DNA of 64,000 bases from Neodontobutis hainanensis (GCA_024349245.1 JALDNG010000023.1:976001-1040000); one strand, 5' to 3'. Counted from the first letter of the stretch, positions 41,170 through 60,889 are shown. Numbers and translations are program-made. Notes: generated by a model not told the origin, from the letters alone.

Positions 41170-42984
41170 CTTTGGAAGGGTGTTGCAATGGGGTAAGAAA
41201 AAAAAAGGAGCAAAAACAACAGAGTTGTGCACATGCAACGAAAAGCTGTACAAACCACTGGTACAGGCCCAAGGCGCTGAACATACACAAACATATACAC
41301 ATCTGGAGTGTAAATAAGAGCTAAATAAGACCTGCCAGCCAGCGCCAGACGGCAGACTGTTTACACCAACAATTGGAGAGGAGAGAGCACCCAGCACCCA
41401 AGAGTGTGCACCGCATGGGACACTTGTGGTTGAAGCGTGTAGTAGTAGTGATATAGAGCAGGCAGGCGCTGGGTGCAGAGGCTGGCTGCGGGGGAGGCAG
41501 TGCCCCAGCCAGCCCGCGGTTCAGCAGTGGTTAACCAGTCTAGGTCACCTACACTTCCTCTGGCCTCTCTCGCTTGGAGGAAAAACAGTCTAGTCAAAAT
41601 AATGGTGTCATTTTGGCCTCTTACGTTGGTGCAGGGAGACAAATTTAGCAACGAAAAGCAAAGGGAGGGGCCAAAAACAGATTAAGAAAACAAGTGAACA
41701 AAATATCTTTATTTTATTTTTTTTTCCTGCATGAGACTTAAATGCGCAGTCTTATATAAGCAGCGCAGCTTCAGGGCAGCTGTAAATTCAGATGTGTCAG
41801 CCTACGCAAGCAATTATAACTGGGCTCAGTCTTTCCGCTTTTCTCCCCCGTTTATACCCACAATACTGTCTTATACTGGGGTTTAGTCTTTTACCAAGGC
41901 TAATGTGAAAAAGACTGAATAGTGTTTTACTTACTCCAGACACAATTTACAGAGTGATACTTGCACAAAACTATTTATCACCTTGCTGCCTTGGCCGAGG
42001 AGCTGTTCATTCACAAGAAATAGTTACAGCATCATTAACCATAAAGTGTTAGTGCCACACAGAGAGGCCTTACAACTCCAGGCTTATTCTGTATTTAGAA
42101 GAAGTCATAGAATCGCTAAAATCTGCACCTTTTAACCCTTTTTTTTTTCTTCATTTATTTTAAACAAATTACTTTTTCTCTTTGTGACACTAATCTTACC
42201 CCGACATCTTAAAACCTCAAACTCTGTAAAGATGCTCTTTTTAGTTTCAGACAGTACATGGTTTGCCGCTATTTTCTCATCTCCTCTGGAAGCACAAGGT
42301 GTCTGAGTGACACTGGGCTGTGATTACCCCTCAGAGGAAAACCACGAGGGGTGACAGCCCATCACAGAAGGCCAGATGTGGTGCTGGACTGGTTATTGCT
42401 TTAACCGAGACTTTCTCTAAGAACGCTGTGGATATGTGTTCTTTTCATTTTCTGCCTGTTTACTCTAGTATTATGTTGCTATTATTCTCTATGATTCTAT
42501 TCTTACTTTCTAACACAAAATATGTAAAATATTTAAGGAAGAGTTCTAAGATTTTACAGTGAGATTAAAGATAAAATGTTTACGCAATCAATTACACATT
42601 CAGACCAAATTATATAAAATGAAAAATGGTCTTTAAATCTGTTGCAGCGACGTATTGTTGTTTTCAAGCAACAATTTTCAAGAGTTGAAACCACTAAAGG
42701 ACTGTAATGGAATGTAAAACAGTCAAAAGTCCACATTTGTCACTATGCACTAGTTGTTCAGTCTCTAAAGCCCCTGTTTAGAACCATTACTCCATCAACA
42801 AAAAAGCAAAAAGCATGCCCAACCTAACAAACCATGAAATATGTGAGGAACTGCAGTTCCTCAGGAAATACTCTGCCTTTTTTTTTTTTTTAAACCATTG
42901 CCAAGACCTTAGGCCACTTTGTAAAATGGCATGCTTTGGTAAACTAAAACAGGTAACTTATTGTTTGCTGTTTCCACTGTGCGT

Positions 42985-43090
42985 GCAGGATACTGGCTAA
43001 CAGAGTAATCGCTTTGAGTCCCTTCGAAGAAAAGCGCAATATAAATTGAATCCATTTTTTAAAAATTATTATTATTATTATTATTATTAT
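42985..43090. repeat. Retroelement-tail-like repeat ending in (ATT)n
   Basis: The stretch with AAAAGCGCAATATAAATTGAA followed by ATT repeats (43066-43090) resembles the 3' tails of dispersed fish LINE/SINE elements. Family not assigned; recognised by look only. Confidence 0.5.
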
Positions 43091-44876
43091 GACACACCAG
43101 TTTCAGCCGTGCTTAATGGTATGATCCGTGTTTTTACGCTTTACACACATGATTGGTTACACATGCACGTGATATTCAGTCAAAGAAAGCACCTGTAGTG
43201 TAGAGATTATCATATCATTCTGCCCTGAATTACTTTACAAAAAATGATAAATAATATATAACAGGAGCCGGCTCCCATTGTTCACTTAATGAGCCGGCTC
43301 GTTAAGTTTTTGGCGAGCTAGTGGTGTTGGAGACGCCTGTGCTATAGTCTCCGGTTAATGACATGCCCGAGGTGCCGGAGCGCTCCCTGATGAATTTCCC
43401 CACGTTTAAAATAAAGGGAATATAATAATTTTAAAAAGAAAAAACAGTAGAAATGTGCTAAAGGATTCTCCTGTTTCAGCCAAACTGACAGAGCTGGAGT
43501 AGCTCTTACAAGACAAATACAGTTGTTTTTAAGAAGCATTTATACAGAATTGTTAATTATTCATTAACAATTTCTCTGCTATCATCAAATATATTCATCA
43601 AATAATGCAACAAATGGATTGTTAGCAAAAAAATGTACACAATACTATTTTTAAATCAAAATTCAATGCACAGCACATCACTGGGTGGCTGTCTCGTGTG
43701 TTTGAGTGAGTGGTGGATTTTGGTTGGGTCTGACCTGGCCTCGCCTCACAGCAGACCCAGCCGCAGTCGAGTCAGGTTTAGACAACTCCTAAACAAAGAA
43801 GAGACACTGGACGTGAGCCAGTAGGTCACAGCACGGCTCCTCTACAGTCAAAACACATTTATTCTGGCGGTGTTGACTTTTGCCCACAGTTTGAGTAAAA
43901 ACATGTGACGTTGCAGTGCAAAGCAGAAATGAAATGAAATAATTACTACAGGTGACTATTTTTTATTTATCCATTCGTCTGCAGCTAAGGGTTTAGAAGG
44001 ACCCTGAAGGATCTGTAGTTGTCTCACTTCCACAAAATTGGCCTTTTATTCTGAGTAAACACTGCCCTGTTACTTAACAATGCTTAATAGGATATTGTGG
44101 TTTCACTCTTAACTCAAAACAGACCTTTACAGATCTTAAATAGCAGCAAGTGGAAATCAACAGAATTGTCCCCCGAGAGTGGTTGCCCATAAGCTGTGTA
44201 CTGGCTCTCCTCTTAATAGAGCATGGAGCCGGACGCCCACTCACTTTGGTTCATTGTGACGTAGAAGCAACCAACTCATCAAGAGTCATTGCACTGAAGT
44301 GGTAAGACAGTCATCAACAAAAACAATTCCTCTTTTTACTTCGACTGTAAACTGAGGTGTCTAAAAATATTCTTTGGGACAAACTGAGTGGGAGTCCAGG
44401 ATTATGGTTGTGACGTTTATTAAGAAATCCTCCACTCCCTGCACATTGTAAAAACATTCCTTTACTTTTTGGTTGGAAAACAAATGGCATGACTATAATG
44501 TGGTTAAAAGATGAAGTGATGACTAGAACTTTTTTTGCCACTAGCTGCTATTGTTATTATAGCATTTTTCTATTTGACCACAAATAATTGCCACGGACCC
44601 TATTTGAGTATGTTTGGCCTCTTGTTTTATGGCTTCGGAATTGGTGCTAGCCTTTTTACATGCCCTTGTATAATGTCAGTTTTACAATTACAGTAACGAT
44701 GCCAAGTAGTGATGGCTAACTTGCTAGTTGTCCTCTTGAAATGCAGACATAAATGTCAGAAAATAAATACTGTACAACTGCATCTCATGCATGTTGCCCT
44801 CATGCCATACCCAATATCAAGCAGTAGCAGCATTCATCACTGAGCTTTTGGCTGAAAAGCTGTTTGTAAAACAGTA

Positions 44877-45213
44877 CAATTGTGCTCATGAGTAAACACA
44901 ATTATTGTCAAAGAATTGTGTTTACTATTTTTAAATTATAATGACAACATAAACTACCCAAATGACCTGACCTTGGTTTAGTTTTCAACAGAATCCCTAA
45001 GTCAATTCCTTAGATATCTTTTTATGTCCCTTTCTTGTTTTGTACAGTTCAATTATCTTTTCCTGAAGATCCTTTGACAATTCTTTTGCTTTTCCCATGA
45101 CTCAGACAGAAATGTTAGTGCAGCACTGGATGAAAGGGTCTGTCAGGAGCCCAGAAACTCACTGACCTTCTATACAAATTCTGCCAGGGTATGTAAACTT
45201 ATGAGCACAAATG
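44877..45213 (-). mobile_element. Internally deleted Tc1-like transposon
   Basis: A 337-bp element with terminal inverted repeats (left CAATTGTGCTCATGAGT, right on the other strand CATTTGTGCTCATAAGT), flanked by TA at 44875-44876 and 45214-45215. On the minus strand, from an ATG at 45098, it keeps the first residues of a Tc1-type transposase (MGKAKELSKDLQEKIIELYK, the first helix-turn-helix) and then hits a stop soon after the sequence ISKEL. Nearly all of the catalytic domain is missing, so it is dead and non-autonomous. Confidence 0.8.
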
Positions 45214-46639
45214 TATGTACTAACAGAATAGAAACCCACATTTTTTCCTCACTAAATATAAGATTGCAAACGTGATTTCCGGACAGCCATATAGGATCAG
45301 CAAAAGCAGAAAGTGAGCCACATCCTGCGGCCAACAGGAAGTGTTAGATAAATGACGGGTTTTGTAGATGAAGTGCTGAATGTCTGGCCATCACACCCTT
45401 TAAATGAATTGTTTGACTAAACCTATCTACCTCTGTGTTTGACATCAGTATAGAAGTGTCACATGTGATGCCTCTCTTTTGATCTCAGCATTACCAGGTA
45501 ATTCTGGTACTAAACACTCCCTTTATACTGTAAACCAACTCATATGCCACAACTTTTCTTTGAGGCAAACCTAATCCCTGTACTTCTGACTCTCTCTTGA
45601 GCTTGTTTACATGCTCTCTTGCAGTCTAGTGTGCTTTCTCTATTGACCTCCTTGAAAAACTAGCTATTATCTAACTGCTTCATTCAGAAAATCACTCAGC
45701 ATCCTGACAGTGATTGCTTAAACATGTGCCAGCTCCCTCCCTCTCAGCATAAGAAGCAAGTATTTAAGTATCATCTTATCCTCTTGTAAAAAATATCACA
45801 CAGGGCACACAACCAGACAGACAAGGGCCATTTAACTTGTACCAGACAAGGCTAAATACACTCTTTAATGTCCATGAAAAACAGGCAGGGACTGTGATTT
45901 AACTTGGTCTGAAAGGGGAACAAGATAAGTGTAAACAATTCAGTAATAGAAGAGACATGGCTCTCCTCTGGTTTAATGGGGCAACAATCTATAAAAGTAA
46001 GGTGGCTTTCTTGGAGACACTGGGGATTTTTAAATCAAAAAATAGTTTAATCCATTTTTAAGAGACATTCTCACCTCTCCACAAACATACCAACAAACCA
46101 TAAACTGGTTTGCTGTTTAAAAACAAAGTTACATAACTATTACATCCTCTGTTTCTTTTTTAGGGCAATACCATGCAATAAAAATGCCCAAATTGCAATG
46201 AACGACACCCAGACAACAAGTCCAAATATCAACAACACATTCATAAACAGCATACCAAACCACTGTCCACCTCTGGACACTTTGCTGACTTAGCACTGTG
46301 AGCTTAAGAAAAAAATCCCATATCTGAGTATTAACAGTGGCAAATCAGGCACAATTAAAATAAAATCTTATTGTTTGTTTCTTAAGTTTTTGAGGATTTT
46401 TTCATACGAGATAAAAATACAAAACTGTTAGGCATTTAAAACTGAGACATGCTAAAAGTAAAACTGAAAAACTATCACTAAAGAGGACACTTCCCCCTAG
46501 ATAATGCTGTTATGTTTAACTGTGCACATGACAACTGAAAGTATTTTATCTGCACTCTTCTCCTTTAGTTTTGTTTAAATTGATTAATTTTATTTTAATT
46601 AATTTGATTGATACTTTTTGTATTTGTGTTTTAAACCCG

Positions 46640-46720
46640 TCTCTTCTTTTGTAAAGCGTTTTGAACTGCTATATGTATGAATTGTGCTACATAAGTAATC
46701 TTGCCTTGCTTTGCCAATGT
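46640..46720. repeat. LINE-tail-like remnant
   Basis: AAAGCGTTTTGAACTGCTATATG followed by a GCTACATAAGTAATCTTGCC-type end resembles the conserved 3' tail of fish LINE-derived repeats. No coding part is visible. Assignment is by resemblance only. Confidence 0.4.
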
Positions 46721-48599
46721 TGATTCAATTGTCAAATTAAAAGCGCTCTTGTTTTATAAATACATATTTATTGGAAATAAATATTTGAGTTGGTTTAAAT
46801 TGTGGGTTGACCTTGTCGTTCATTAGTCAAATGTTGATCCAGACAAGAAATTAAATGCAGGTACTTAACAGGTTGTTAAGAATAATTACGAGTTAAATTC
46901 ATATACTATATTGAATCTTACATTAACTTTATATAAAGTGATGGTCGTCACACACAAAGCCAGCTCTGGGTGTCCCGCCACATCCAGCCCTTAAAAGAGA
47001 CAAGACCTATCACGTCTCTTTTTAGTGAGAGCAGACATTGTTGACTCAGTGTCGTCTAGAGGCGCTTAGCCTGCGTCCCACCACAGCTATGCACCGTCTG
47101 GCCAGAGCCTCGGAGCAAGGGTGTGCAGACTCACACACGTCCATGGATGCATGCAAACATTAACAAAGCGGAGGGCACACATACGTAAAGGTACAAAGAC
47201 CCAAACGCAAGATGGCCTGTTCCCGGCCATTTTGTGGTTTGCTCTTTAATCCATACTTTAGTCACTGCCCACAGTCTTTCCCTCTTTCAGCCCCACACAA
47301 GAGCTGCAGCAGCTTACCTAATGCTGTGTATCCTTTCACATTGGTGTGAGTGTTTGTTTTTGGAAGATTGCTGGAACACCTGTCAGACTTTCTTTAATGC
47401 CTCTCTGAGACAAAAACAAATCTGCTGCACCACCTAATTGAAGAATAATTTTGACTGAATCTAATGAGCATGTAGGATGGAGCTATTTCTAGTTTAAGTC
47501 TGACTTCATTTTTGTATCTTATAATTTAAATGATTTAAGTAATGGTTTTATTTTAAAGACACTAGTAATGATGAACTCATCCTGCGTTAAACAGACTCAG
47601 GGTCATTATAGTTTTAGATTATCTCTCTGTTTTTGTTTGCTTTCTGGACAAATAGTCACGACAGAAGGGTACAAATTACATCATGGGGTCAAAACATTAA
47701 TCCAGTGTCCAACTCTGGTCCTCACTTTGGTCGCAAAGGACAATGAGAAAAGTGCACGTAGGCTATACCGTAGAGTAGCCACACGTGTAACCACCCACAG
47801 TGAGGCAGCCAGATAGGGAAGCACATAACCGGTGTCTCACCACAAACACATACAGACAAAACCAACACACCGAGTGCACCACTCACTGTTGTGGCCCTGT
47901 TTACTCATGACCATCACAGCTCTGAACCCATCAAACCCTTCATTCCACAGATTCCTGTGTCCTGCAAGATTTTATGAGCTGTGTAGAGAGAAGACTATTT
48001 TTGCTCATTAAAAGTGAGAATGATCATGAGGAGAGGTTTCTAACTCTCTTCTAGAAAAGTCTGCATTTAAATAGACCCTGAAATGATAAAGGGAAACACT
48101 TGATGAAGAAAGATAAGGTCATTAGTCTTTTAGAAACATTTTTGTTTTTAATCCACACTGCCATCTTCAGACCAAGTGCAGTAACTTCCTTTTTAATAAT
48201 ACTGAGCTGTTTTTACGGTAATTCTCATACCTAATCAACTTCAGCACCTAATCCGGCCTATATCCCTAAAAAAATACAAAATTCTAGCCTATAGTAATAT
48301 GCACATATTGTTGATGCATATTGTTGTACTTGGCCTACTAACCTTTTTTTTATGTAACATATTTTTTACAATATGTCTACAATGTATACAACACACAATT
48401 GTACCTTGTCACTGCTTGTCTCCGGTGGTCATCTGATTTCCACAGAATCTGCTGCAGGTGAACGAAATGCGTAAACGCCATTGGTCATTTAGGTGTGACG
48501 TTATAACTCTGCGCCACGTCTACCTGACAGTTCAATGACAGCCGCCAAACCTAACTGTCTCAACCAGATACCCAGTTTTAAATTTGTTATCACAGAGCC

Positions 48600-50297
<1,698 letters not shown>

Positions 50298-50330
50298 TTA
50301 CATCTAAATTTTCATTTTGTGTTTTGACAC

Positions 50331-50354
50331 GTGTGTGTGTGTGTGTGTGTGTGT
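50331..50354. repeat. (GT)12 microsatellite in the coq7 3' UTR
   Basis: Uninterrupted GT run 34 nt after the coq7 stop and before the poly(A) signal. Confidence 0.95.
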
Positions 50355-50400
50355 AAAAGTGTATGTGTGTTCTGTGTACTGTATATTGATTACATTATCT

Positions 50401-50406
50401 AATAAA
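50401..50406 (+). terminator. coq7 poly(A) signal
   Basis: AATAAA about 104 nt past the coq7 stop codon, the first canonical hexamer downstream. Confidence 0.65.
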
Positions 50407-50429
50407 ATTCAGATTTAGCATTAGGTCTG

Positions 50430-53400
50430 AAGTGATTAATATATGATCCATATAAGGTCCTCCCATGTAAGACCTGATCACAAAACATTAAAGCACTTCA
50501 TAACACAACATCTTCAAAAAGGTTATTTCAGGATAATATCTTGTGTGATGTTAGGCTTTTAAGGTTATGTGTCAATTACGACACCTTTTAATAACCTTAA
50601 ATGCCTAACGCAAACAAACTAGGTGAGAGTAGAATTAGTTATCATAATGTGACTGTGCCAGACCTCATAAAACCAACTGGTTTCATTATGCAACATGAGG
50701 CAATGAGGATGTACTTTTAAAAATCTAACAATATATACATTATATATGCTTCAAGTTAATAGTGGTGACAGTTTTATTGTAAAGTACAACTGTTTAAATA
50801 AGGTAATAACAACATGCACAGCTCCATCTTGGGTAATAAAACTACCAGTTATAAAAATTGTGATGACTCAGCCCTAGTCTAGGTGTTAATAACATTAAAT
50901 GACACATGAGCTTCACATTTGAACTGCATCAAGAAAATATTTTAATTAGTACATATTATAATGTAGTAGTATATTGATATTTATTTTTTATATTCTACAG
51001 TAAAGGCTTTCTGTAAATTGTTTAAGTTCTTAGAATAATGTCAAAAGGAATCTGCTGAAACACAGGCAACAAGAATTTGAAAGGGTTATAAAACATTCTT
51101 CTGTGAAAAATTGAGGTAGTAAATTTTGAGATGCTTCAATAATACAAATCTTTATAAGTCATAAAAGCTTTCGGATACAGATTGTATTCCTTCTTGGCTT
51201 AGAATAATGCAGACTGTCCTTTTAACAGACATGTCTTTAGTTTATGATTAATAATGGGAAGCATAAGGCCAAGCATGAGGCCCATGGAGAGCTGCTGTCA
51301 GTAATGTATATTGTTTACTGTATTTGAATTATATAATTGCTAACAACAGAAGATTCTTCATTTTATTTAGCAAAAATAAAATGTATTTTACATTACTGTT
51401 AAAAGAGTTGTCTTTGTCATTATTTACAGATGTAACTGATGTAAATGGATGTCATTAATGACACAAGCCTTTCAAGTTAAAAAGGGCAAAGTAAACCCAC
51501 AAAGTCACACATGGCCATGATGCATGTATACTGTACCTGCTGTGATAAGTGCTCAGGTTTATAGAGGCTGCTTTTATAAGGTGTACCTAATGCAGAGTAT
51601 CTTCTGCCAATACGCCAAAATTAAGGCACAGCCATTAAGTTATATCAGGCTTCATGAAGGTATCTATACTCGCTTTGAAAATACAGCAGCACATATCTGC
51701 TTTAGTTTCAAATTCTTTCTATCATTATCAGCATTTTACATTGTTGTAAACCCCACTTCACTGTATTATCAGAGTCTGTGACATGCTTTAAATGTACATT
51801 TGTCTGTAAACACATAATGTGCAAAATAACATGTGTCGAATGAGCTCAGCACAGTGGACAGTCGTGGTGATAACGCTATCACATAGGTTGTCACGTCACC
51901 ATACATGAATGCATGAATCATGTGCACACTTATTAGAAAATGCATTGCCTTAAACCTTTAATAAGGCTTTCCCCGAAGTGAGGGGCCACAAGCTTAAATT
52001 GACTCAGAGAAGCTCTTCAAGTACTCCTGGTTATCCAGGTCAGCTATTCACATGTGAGCTAAAAAAAACTCTTAGACAACACTAAAAATAGTAAACCTAT
52101 AGCGTTTTACTGTTCAGTGGTATGTCTATACATAAAAATACCTTCAGTGTGATGGCACGGTATACTTAAAACAGTGCTGCACAGATGGTCATGTTAAAGT
52201 GATTACTTTTGTAGATAGGTTTGATAATTGTATTACTGCTCTGTAATGCATGCTACATGCATGTTAAGTATTTCAGTTGATGGGGGAGGGGAGGGTCTTT
52301 ACTTCAATGGGAATCTCTGACTTATTGCCTCACATGCACTGCCATTTAGGGTTTGTTGAGAAGGTACTACATTTTACACTGTGTATGTTTTTATGTAACT
52401 TTTTGATTGCTTTCTCTGCTCTACTTTTTTCGGATGAATTTAGCAGTATTTATATGTATTTCTGATCAGATGGTGACACCCTATAGTTGAGTGTTAGGTG
52501 GGTTGATAGTAGGACATGACCCCTCCACTAGTATCCATCACTGAACCGACAGCTTGTTGATGCATCCAACACAACTCCAAGGCCACTATGTTACTCATGA
52601 CACTAGCCTCAAATACGATATCTGTTTGCTTACAAGAGGGAACATTTTGCACCACTCCCTCTTCAGTGGTGCGCCTAGAAAGTTTGAAAGCAAATGTAAC
52701 TACATATGCAAACTACAAACGCAGTTTTTAAAGATTATGTTTAACAATAGAAAACTTGTGATATGGCAATCTACTATATATTATATATTAACTAGTATCT
52801 TCTGTTTCAATAATTACAAAGAGTCCTAACATTTACAAGTTTGTTTTTTCCGACTAAAGCAGGGACAGATTAAGACACCATAATCAGTAAGTGGAACAGA
52901 CCAAAACTACTTTTTAAATGCCTTCATACATAACTCCAGTCACATCTCTCACAACATCTGTGGATTGTGTGTTCTGTTCCCCTTCTCCTCTGTGAAATTT
53001 TGCATACCAATTTGGCCTAAATTCTGAACATATTTTGCCAGGTTGGAGGTGTGTGGAGCATACCAATAAGATGAAACGATTGGAAGACTGCAGGTCCTAG
53101 TATCACACAAAATGTATTCACTTGTCAGCTGTTGCCTGCTACGCCTGTCATATCAATGTCCTCTTCTCCCAAATCCAAAACTGTGTCCCTGCCATACACC
53201 CCTCCTTCATCTATCACACTGATGTATTGGCAGTTTGCAAAAGGTTAACACGCAAGGCCTCTTAGCACCTGGTATAGGGCTCACTGTGGCTGCCCCACCT
53301 GCTAGCCTCCTGTAGTTGCACAGCACTTTACACTGAACCCTACTAAGACCACCCTGTCATCTTCATTGATTGAAAGGCGAACTCTGGCTGCATTGCTCAG

Positions 53401-56201
53401 GACAGATTGCATATCTCTCACCTGAGGCTTGTTTTCATGTGGCTTGTAAACATGCCTTGTCTATCTCCTATTTATCATGGGCTGCTCTTTGCAGCTATGC
53501 CCTCTGCTGCTGGTGACAGTGGAGATTAAGAGTGATGCTGTCACAGATTGTCAAATTACACGCAACGTTGCAGCACTGGTTGCATTATGAGATTATTTCA
53601 CAGTTTACTTTATGTTTTTTTCTTTTATTCTTAATGGGAAATGTCATTGTTGTTTTTCTCAAATATGAAACATATAAAACATCCCTGTTGTTTAGTAGTT
53701 CACATCCTTTGTGCGCCATGAAGTGAAAACAAGAACCAAGCATTTGACGACAGATTCTGGTTTGATCATCTCTGAAGCTATCAGCTGACAAATATTCTTG
53801 CTTGTGGCTGAGCCCTTAGCTCTGGAGTCAGTGATGACACACATGCTCAGCAGACAAAGTGCTCAGACCACCCGGGCTTTAGGTGTCCTGACCTTGGAAG
53901 ATGGCTGTGAAAAATAACAACAGAAGAGACTAAAGAATGCCTCCTATGTTGCACAAGAGGTCAAGCTGTTGCCCCTGTCAGAGTGAAGTTCAACATGTCT
54001 CATGAGATCATCACACATTCTGCCACAGGTTACACAAAATACTTGCTTTTTAGTGGTTAAAGACAAACATAATAGACTCTCACTTTTGTTTAAACAAAAT
54101 CACATTATGTCTGAAGATGCAGAGCACACATCCACAACACAGATGTTATCATTGATTATTGTCTGCTGTAAAAATATCTTATAATTTCAAATAAACTCAG
54201 TATAAAAAAGAAAAAAAAATCATAGCAATGCCATTTCTGTGTTCGTGACATTCAGGTGAAACAATGATAGATTTACAGCAACTTCTTTTGATTTTCAACT
54301 ATTTGAGGTATCTGTTAAACAGATTGTTGCATTGATTTCTGGGAAGACAGGTGGTAGAGTGCATGCTTCAAGACAACAAAAGGAATGAAGAATTGTTCAG
54401 CTCGGTAGATCAAATTCACTATAGTGATGTCCTTAGGTTACATGCGTAGGCGCATACAATCTCACTAAAATATTTCACAGGTTTAATTTCTTTCTGGACA
54501 TAGTTGAAAGTTGTTGAAATAGCATGAAATGAGACAAAAATACAAATTTCCCTGCCAATGCAATAAGACAAAACTGTCTGACTTCTTCACAGGCATCTAA
54601 ATGCATCTAAATGGTTGAATAAATTTAGCTGAAAACCTATTACAACCTTATTAATGACTAGCATGGCATTGTTTCCTAGTGTCCATTATGTTAGCTACTG
54701 TTACCATTAAAAAAAACTATGTTAGACTACACACTTTTTAGACATTTGTTTGTTCTTAAGCAGAAGAAAAAAAGTAGATGTTATTTATTTATTTTATTAT
54801 TAAACCTTTCTTTCATTTTTTGCAGTCTTTGCATCTCTGTGCCCTTCGTCAGGCCTTGCAGCCTGTACCCCCTTATGGGCCCTTGCACTGCGCCTTTCCA
54901 AGAGATCATTATTTGCTATGATTGACACGTCAGGATGGTGTGCATTTCATTGATGAGGATTTTACAGTCCTGGGGCTTGTGATCCTTCAGAGATCAGCGG
55001 TACGTCACCCTTCAGCCATCCCAGAGGGGATCAGAGTCAGAGTCTCTCTTTCTTTCTTTACCAATAATAAACTAAACTTGTCTGTGATCTGTGACCCTGA
55101 AGAGCCCAAATGGTGATGGACACAACATTATATAGGGTAATGGTAAGCTCCTAATCTTTGCTTACAAAATCTGATAAATGCATTTAGATTAATAGATATT
55201 GTCTCATTGTTGAGCACTTTTCATGTCCATTATGGAAATGGACAAGAGCTTGTCTTCAGACATTATAAACTTAAATTAGAGGCTTAAATTACAATAGCAA
55301 AATATCTGTCAATTTACTTAACAGCTAGAAGAAAAAAAACATGTTGTATAATGAGCTTGATGCCACAACCATGATGTCAGCCACTTGTGCCTCATGTGTG
55401 GCGGCTAAATTCTTGTCCATGCGGCAACCTTCTCTTCATTCCTGTGTCGGAAAGTGTTTGAGGTGTGTACTCCAATGACCCAGAGGTCACATACCATACT
55501 GAGGGTCCATGCAGTAATGCCAACCATGTAGATGTTTAAATCAAAACACTGGTGAACAGAGGCGGACAGGGAAGAGCTTGTTCTGAAGTTATGGTCAAAT
55601 GGGAAAGTGCTCATGGTGGGTGTGCAAGATGTGAACTATGTTGAAGAGAAATGTGTGTTATCTTCTCCTCTCCACTGAGCATCCAGGACCTCCCCTTGCC
55701 TTGTGTCGTCAACAGCTTATCTAAGGTCCTGGCAGGAGCTCCAGGAGAAAAAAGCAGGAAATATGATCCATATGGTGGCACTATAAAGCTAACCGCTGAT
55801 TTGCAATCGTCATCAAAACCTGGTCAATGCTTCATCTCTTTTGACCATCACTGTTCTCTGCTCCACCTGACCAGTGCCTCTGTTCCCACCAGCACCACTC
55901 CTTCAGCCAAACTCTTGAAGAGCGTTATCAGGTAGGTTCATTTTGGTCTCAAATAGGTTGATTTAATTTAGATAAGCCCTTGAGATTAAGAACTAGCCAT
56001 GAGTTGGTAATTAATGTTTGTGTTTTTTTGCATTTGCATGCTTGAGTAAAAATATATTTTTTAAATGGATAAGTAGTTTAGATGCATGCATCTTCTGAAG
56101 AAGTCCTTTGGATGAAGCAATAGTTGTCTTCTAGTTTAAAGTTAAGTATATCATAATCTGGATTAGCAAAACTACATTGAAATTTTTTACTTCTTTTTTA
56201 G
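50430..56201. other. Intergenic region between coq7 and notum2
   Basis: About 5.8 kb with no gene I can support. Its right end should contain the promoter and 5' untranslated exon(s) of notum2; the acceptor at 56200-56201 shows that at least one upstream exon exists. A coding-looking segment at 55687-55931 with good splice sites is listed separately. The rest is AT-rich with short unsupported frames. Confidence 0.55.
55687..55931 (+). other. Candidate upstream exon of notum2 or an unknown gene
   Basis: A 245-nt segment has a pyrimidine-rich acceptor ending CATCCAG and a donor GTAGGT, open in one frame throughout (it includes AGAPGEKSRKYDPYGGTIKL). I do not recognise the peptide. Spliced to the notum2 coding exon at 56202 it would not be in frame with the notum2 ATG, so if used there it would be 5' UTR. 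Confidence 0.3.
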
Positions 56202-56203
56202 AT

Positions 56204-60040
<3,837 letters not shown>

Positions 60041-60432
60041 GTTTAAAAGAAGAGAGCATGAAGTAGCCATACATAAGCTTGATGGTTGAATAACATATGT
60101 TAAAGATTTAATGTAACCATAGACATAGTTCAGTACTTGTTGTACTGCTAGGCATTCCATTATGCTCCATCTGTCAAATGGTGACTTGGCTGGTGGTATG
60201 TGACTGAATGTGAATGGTGTAGTGCTCCATCTACTGGACACAAGACACGAGTACTTCATAAACACCAATGTGCTCTTCTTGTTAGCAGTTCAGGAGTTCT
60301 ATTTTCGGGATGTTCAGATGTACTTTCATTAATTGCACAGCAAAATCAGTCTCAGCATGTTGTCAGAAAAGAGTGATATCCGTGGTGCATGTAGTTTTCA
60401 GCACTGGGATTTGTTTTCATTAAATGTATTTT

Positions 60433-60438
60433 AATAAA
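60433..60438 (+). terminator. notum2 poly(A) signal
   Basis: AATAAA about 390 nt after the notum2 stop. A second AAATAAAA lies near 60484 and could also serve. Confidence 0.55.
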
Positions 60439-60889
60439 GTGGTAGTATTTAACAAGAATTATTCCTGTTGATATATTTAAACCAAATAAAATTATTTGAC
60501 TTTGAGAGTGTAAAATCAATGTGTTATATTTCTTTATTATTCAACAAAACATCACACACTCAAGCGTCTTATAAAAGGAAGTAATATCTCTTTATCCACA
60601 GACTGAAATAACAAAAGTCAAAGTTAAAAATAAATAAATAAATGGCATTTCCAATTAACATAAATCAAAAATATAGAAACCAAAGACATGTTATATGTCA
60701 TTCTGCATACTGTGATAGTGTCCTACATAATATGTGTAATGTTCATTGGTGTATAATAAGAATGCTTTTAAAGGATAAAAATGATCTAGAAATATCTGAG
60801 GTGAATGTAGTTTTTACTGGGCACAGGGATTACTTTTTACAAAAAGTGTTTTAATGAACTAGTAGTTTTTAACAAAAATATAAAAAGTA

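Larger units (their letters stand above)
39119..48599. other. Intergenic region between abcc6 and coq7 (divergent genes)
   Basis: About 9.5 kb without a gene I can support. It must contain the promoters of abcc6 (left end) and coq7 (right end). Recognisable contents are a weak candidate exon at 41087-41169, LINE/SINE-tail-like sequence with an ATT microsatellite near 42985-43090, hAT-like GAGCCGGCTC repeats near 43265-43300, an internally deleted Tc1-like element at 44877-45213 and a retroelement-tail-like stretch near 46640-46720. The remaining open frames are short and show no family resemblance. Confidence 0.6.
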
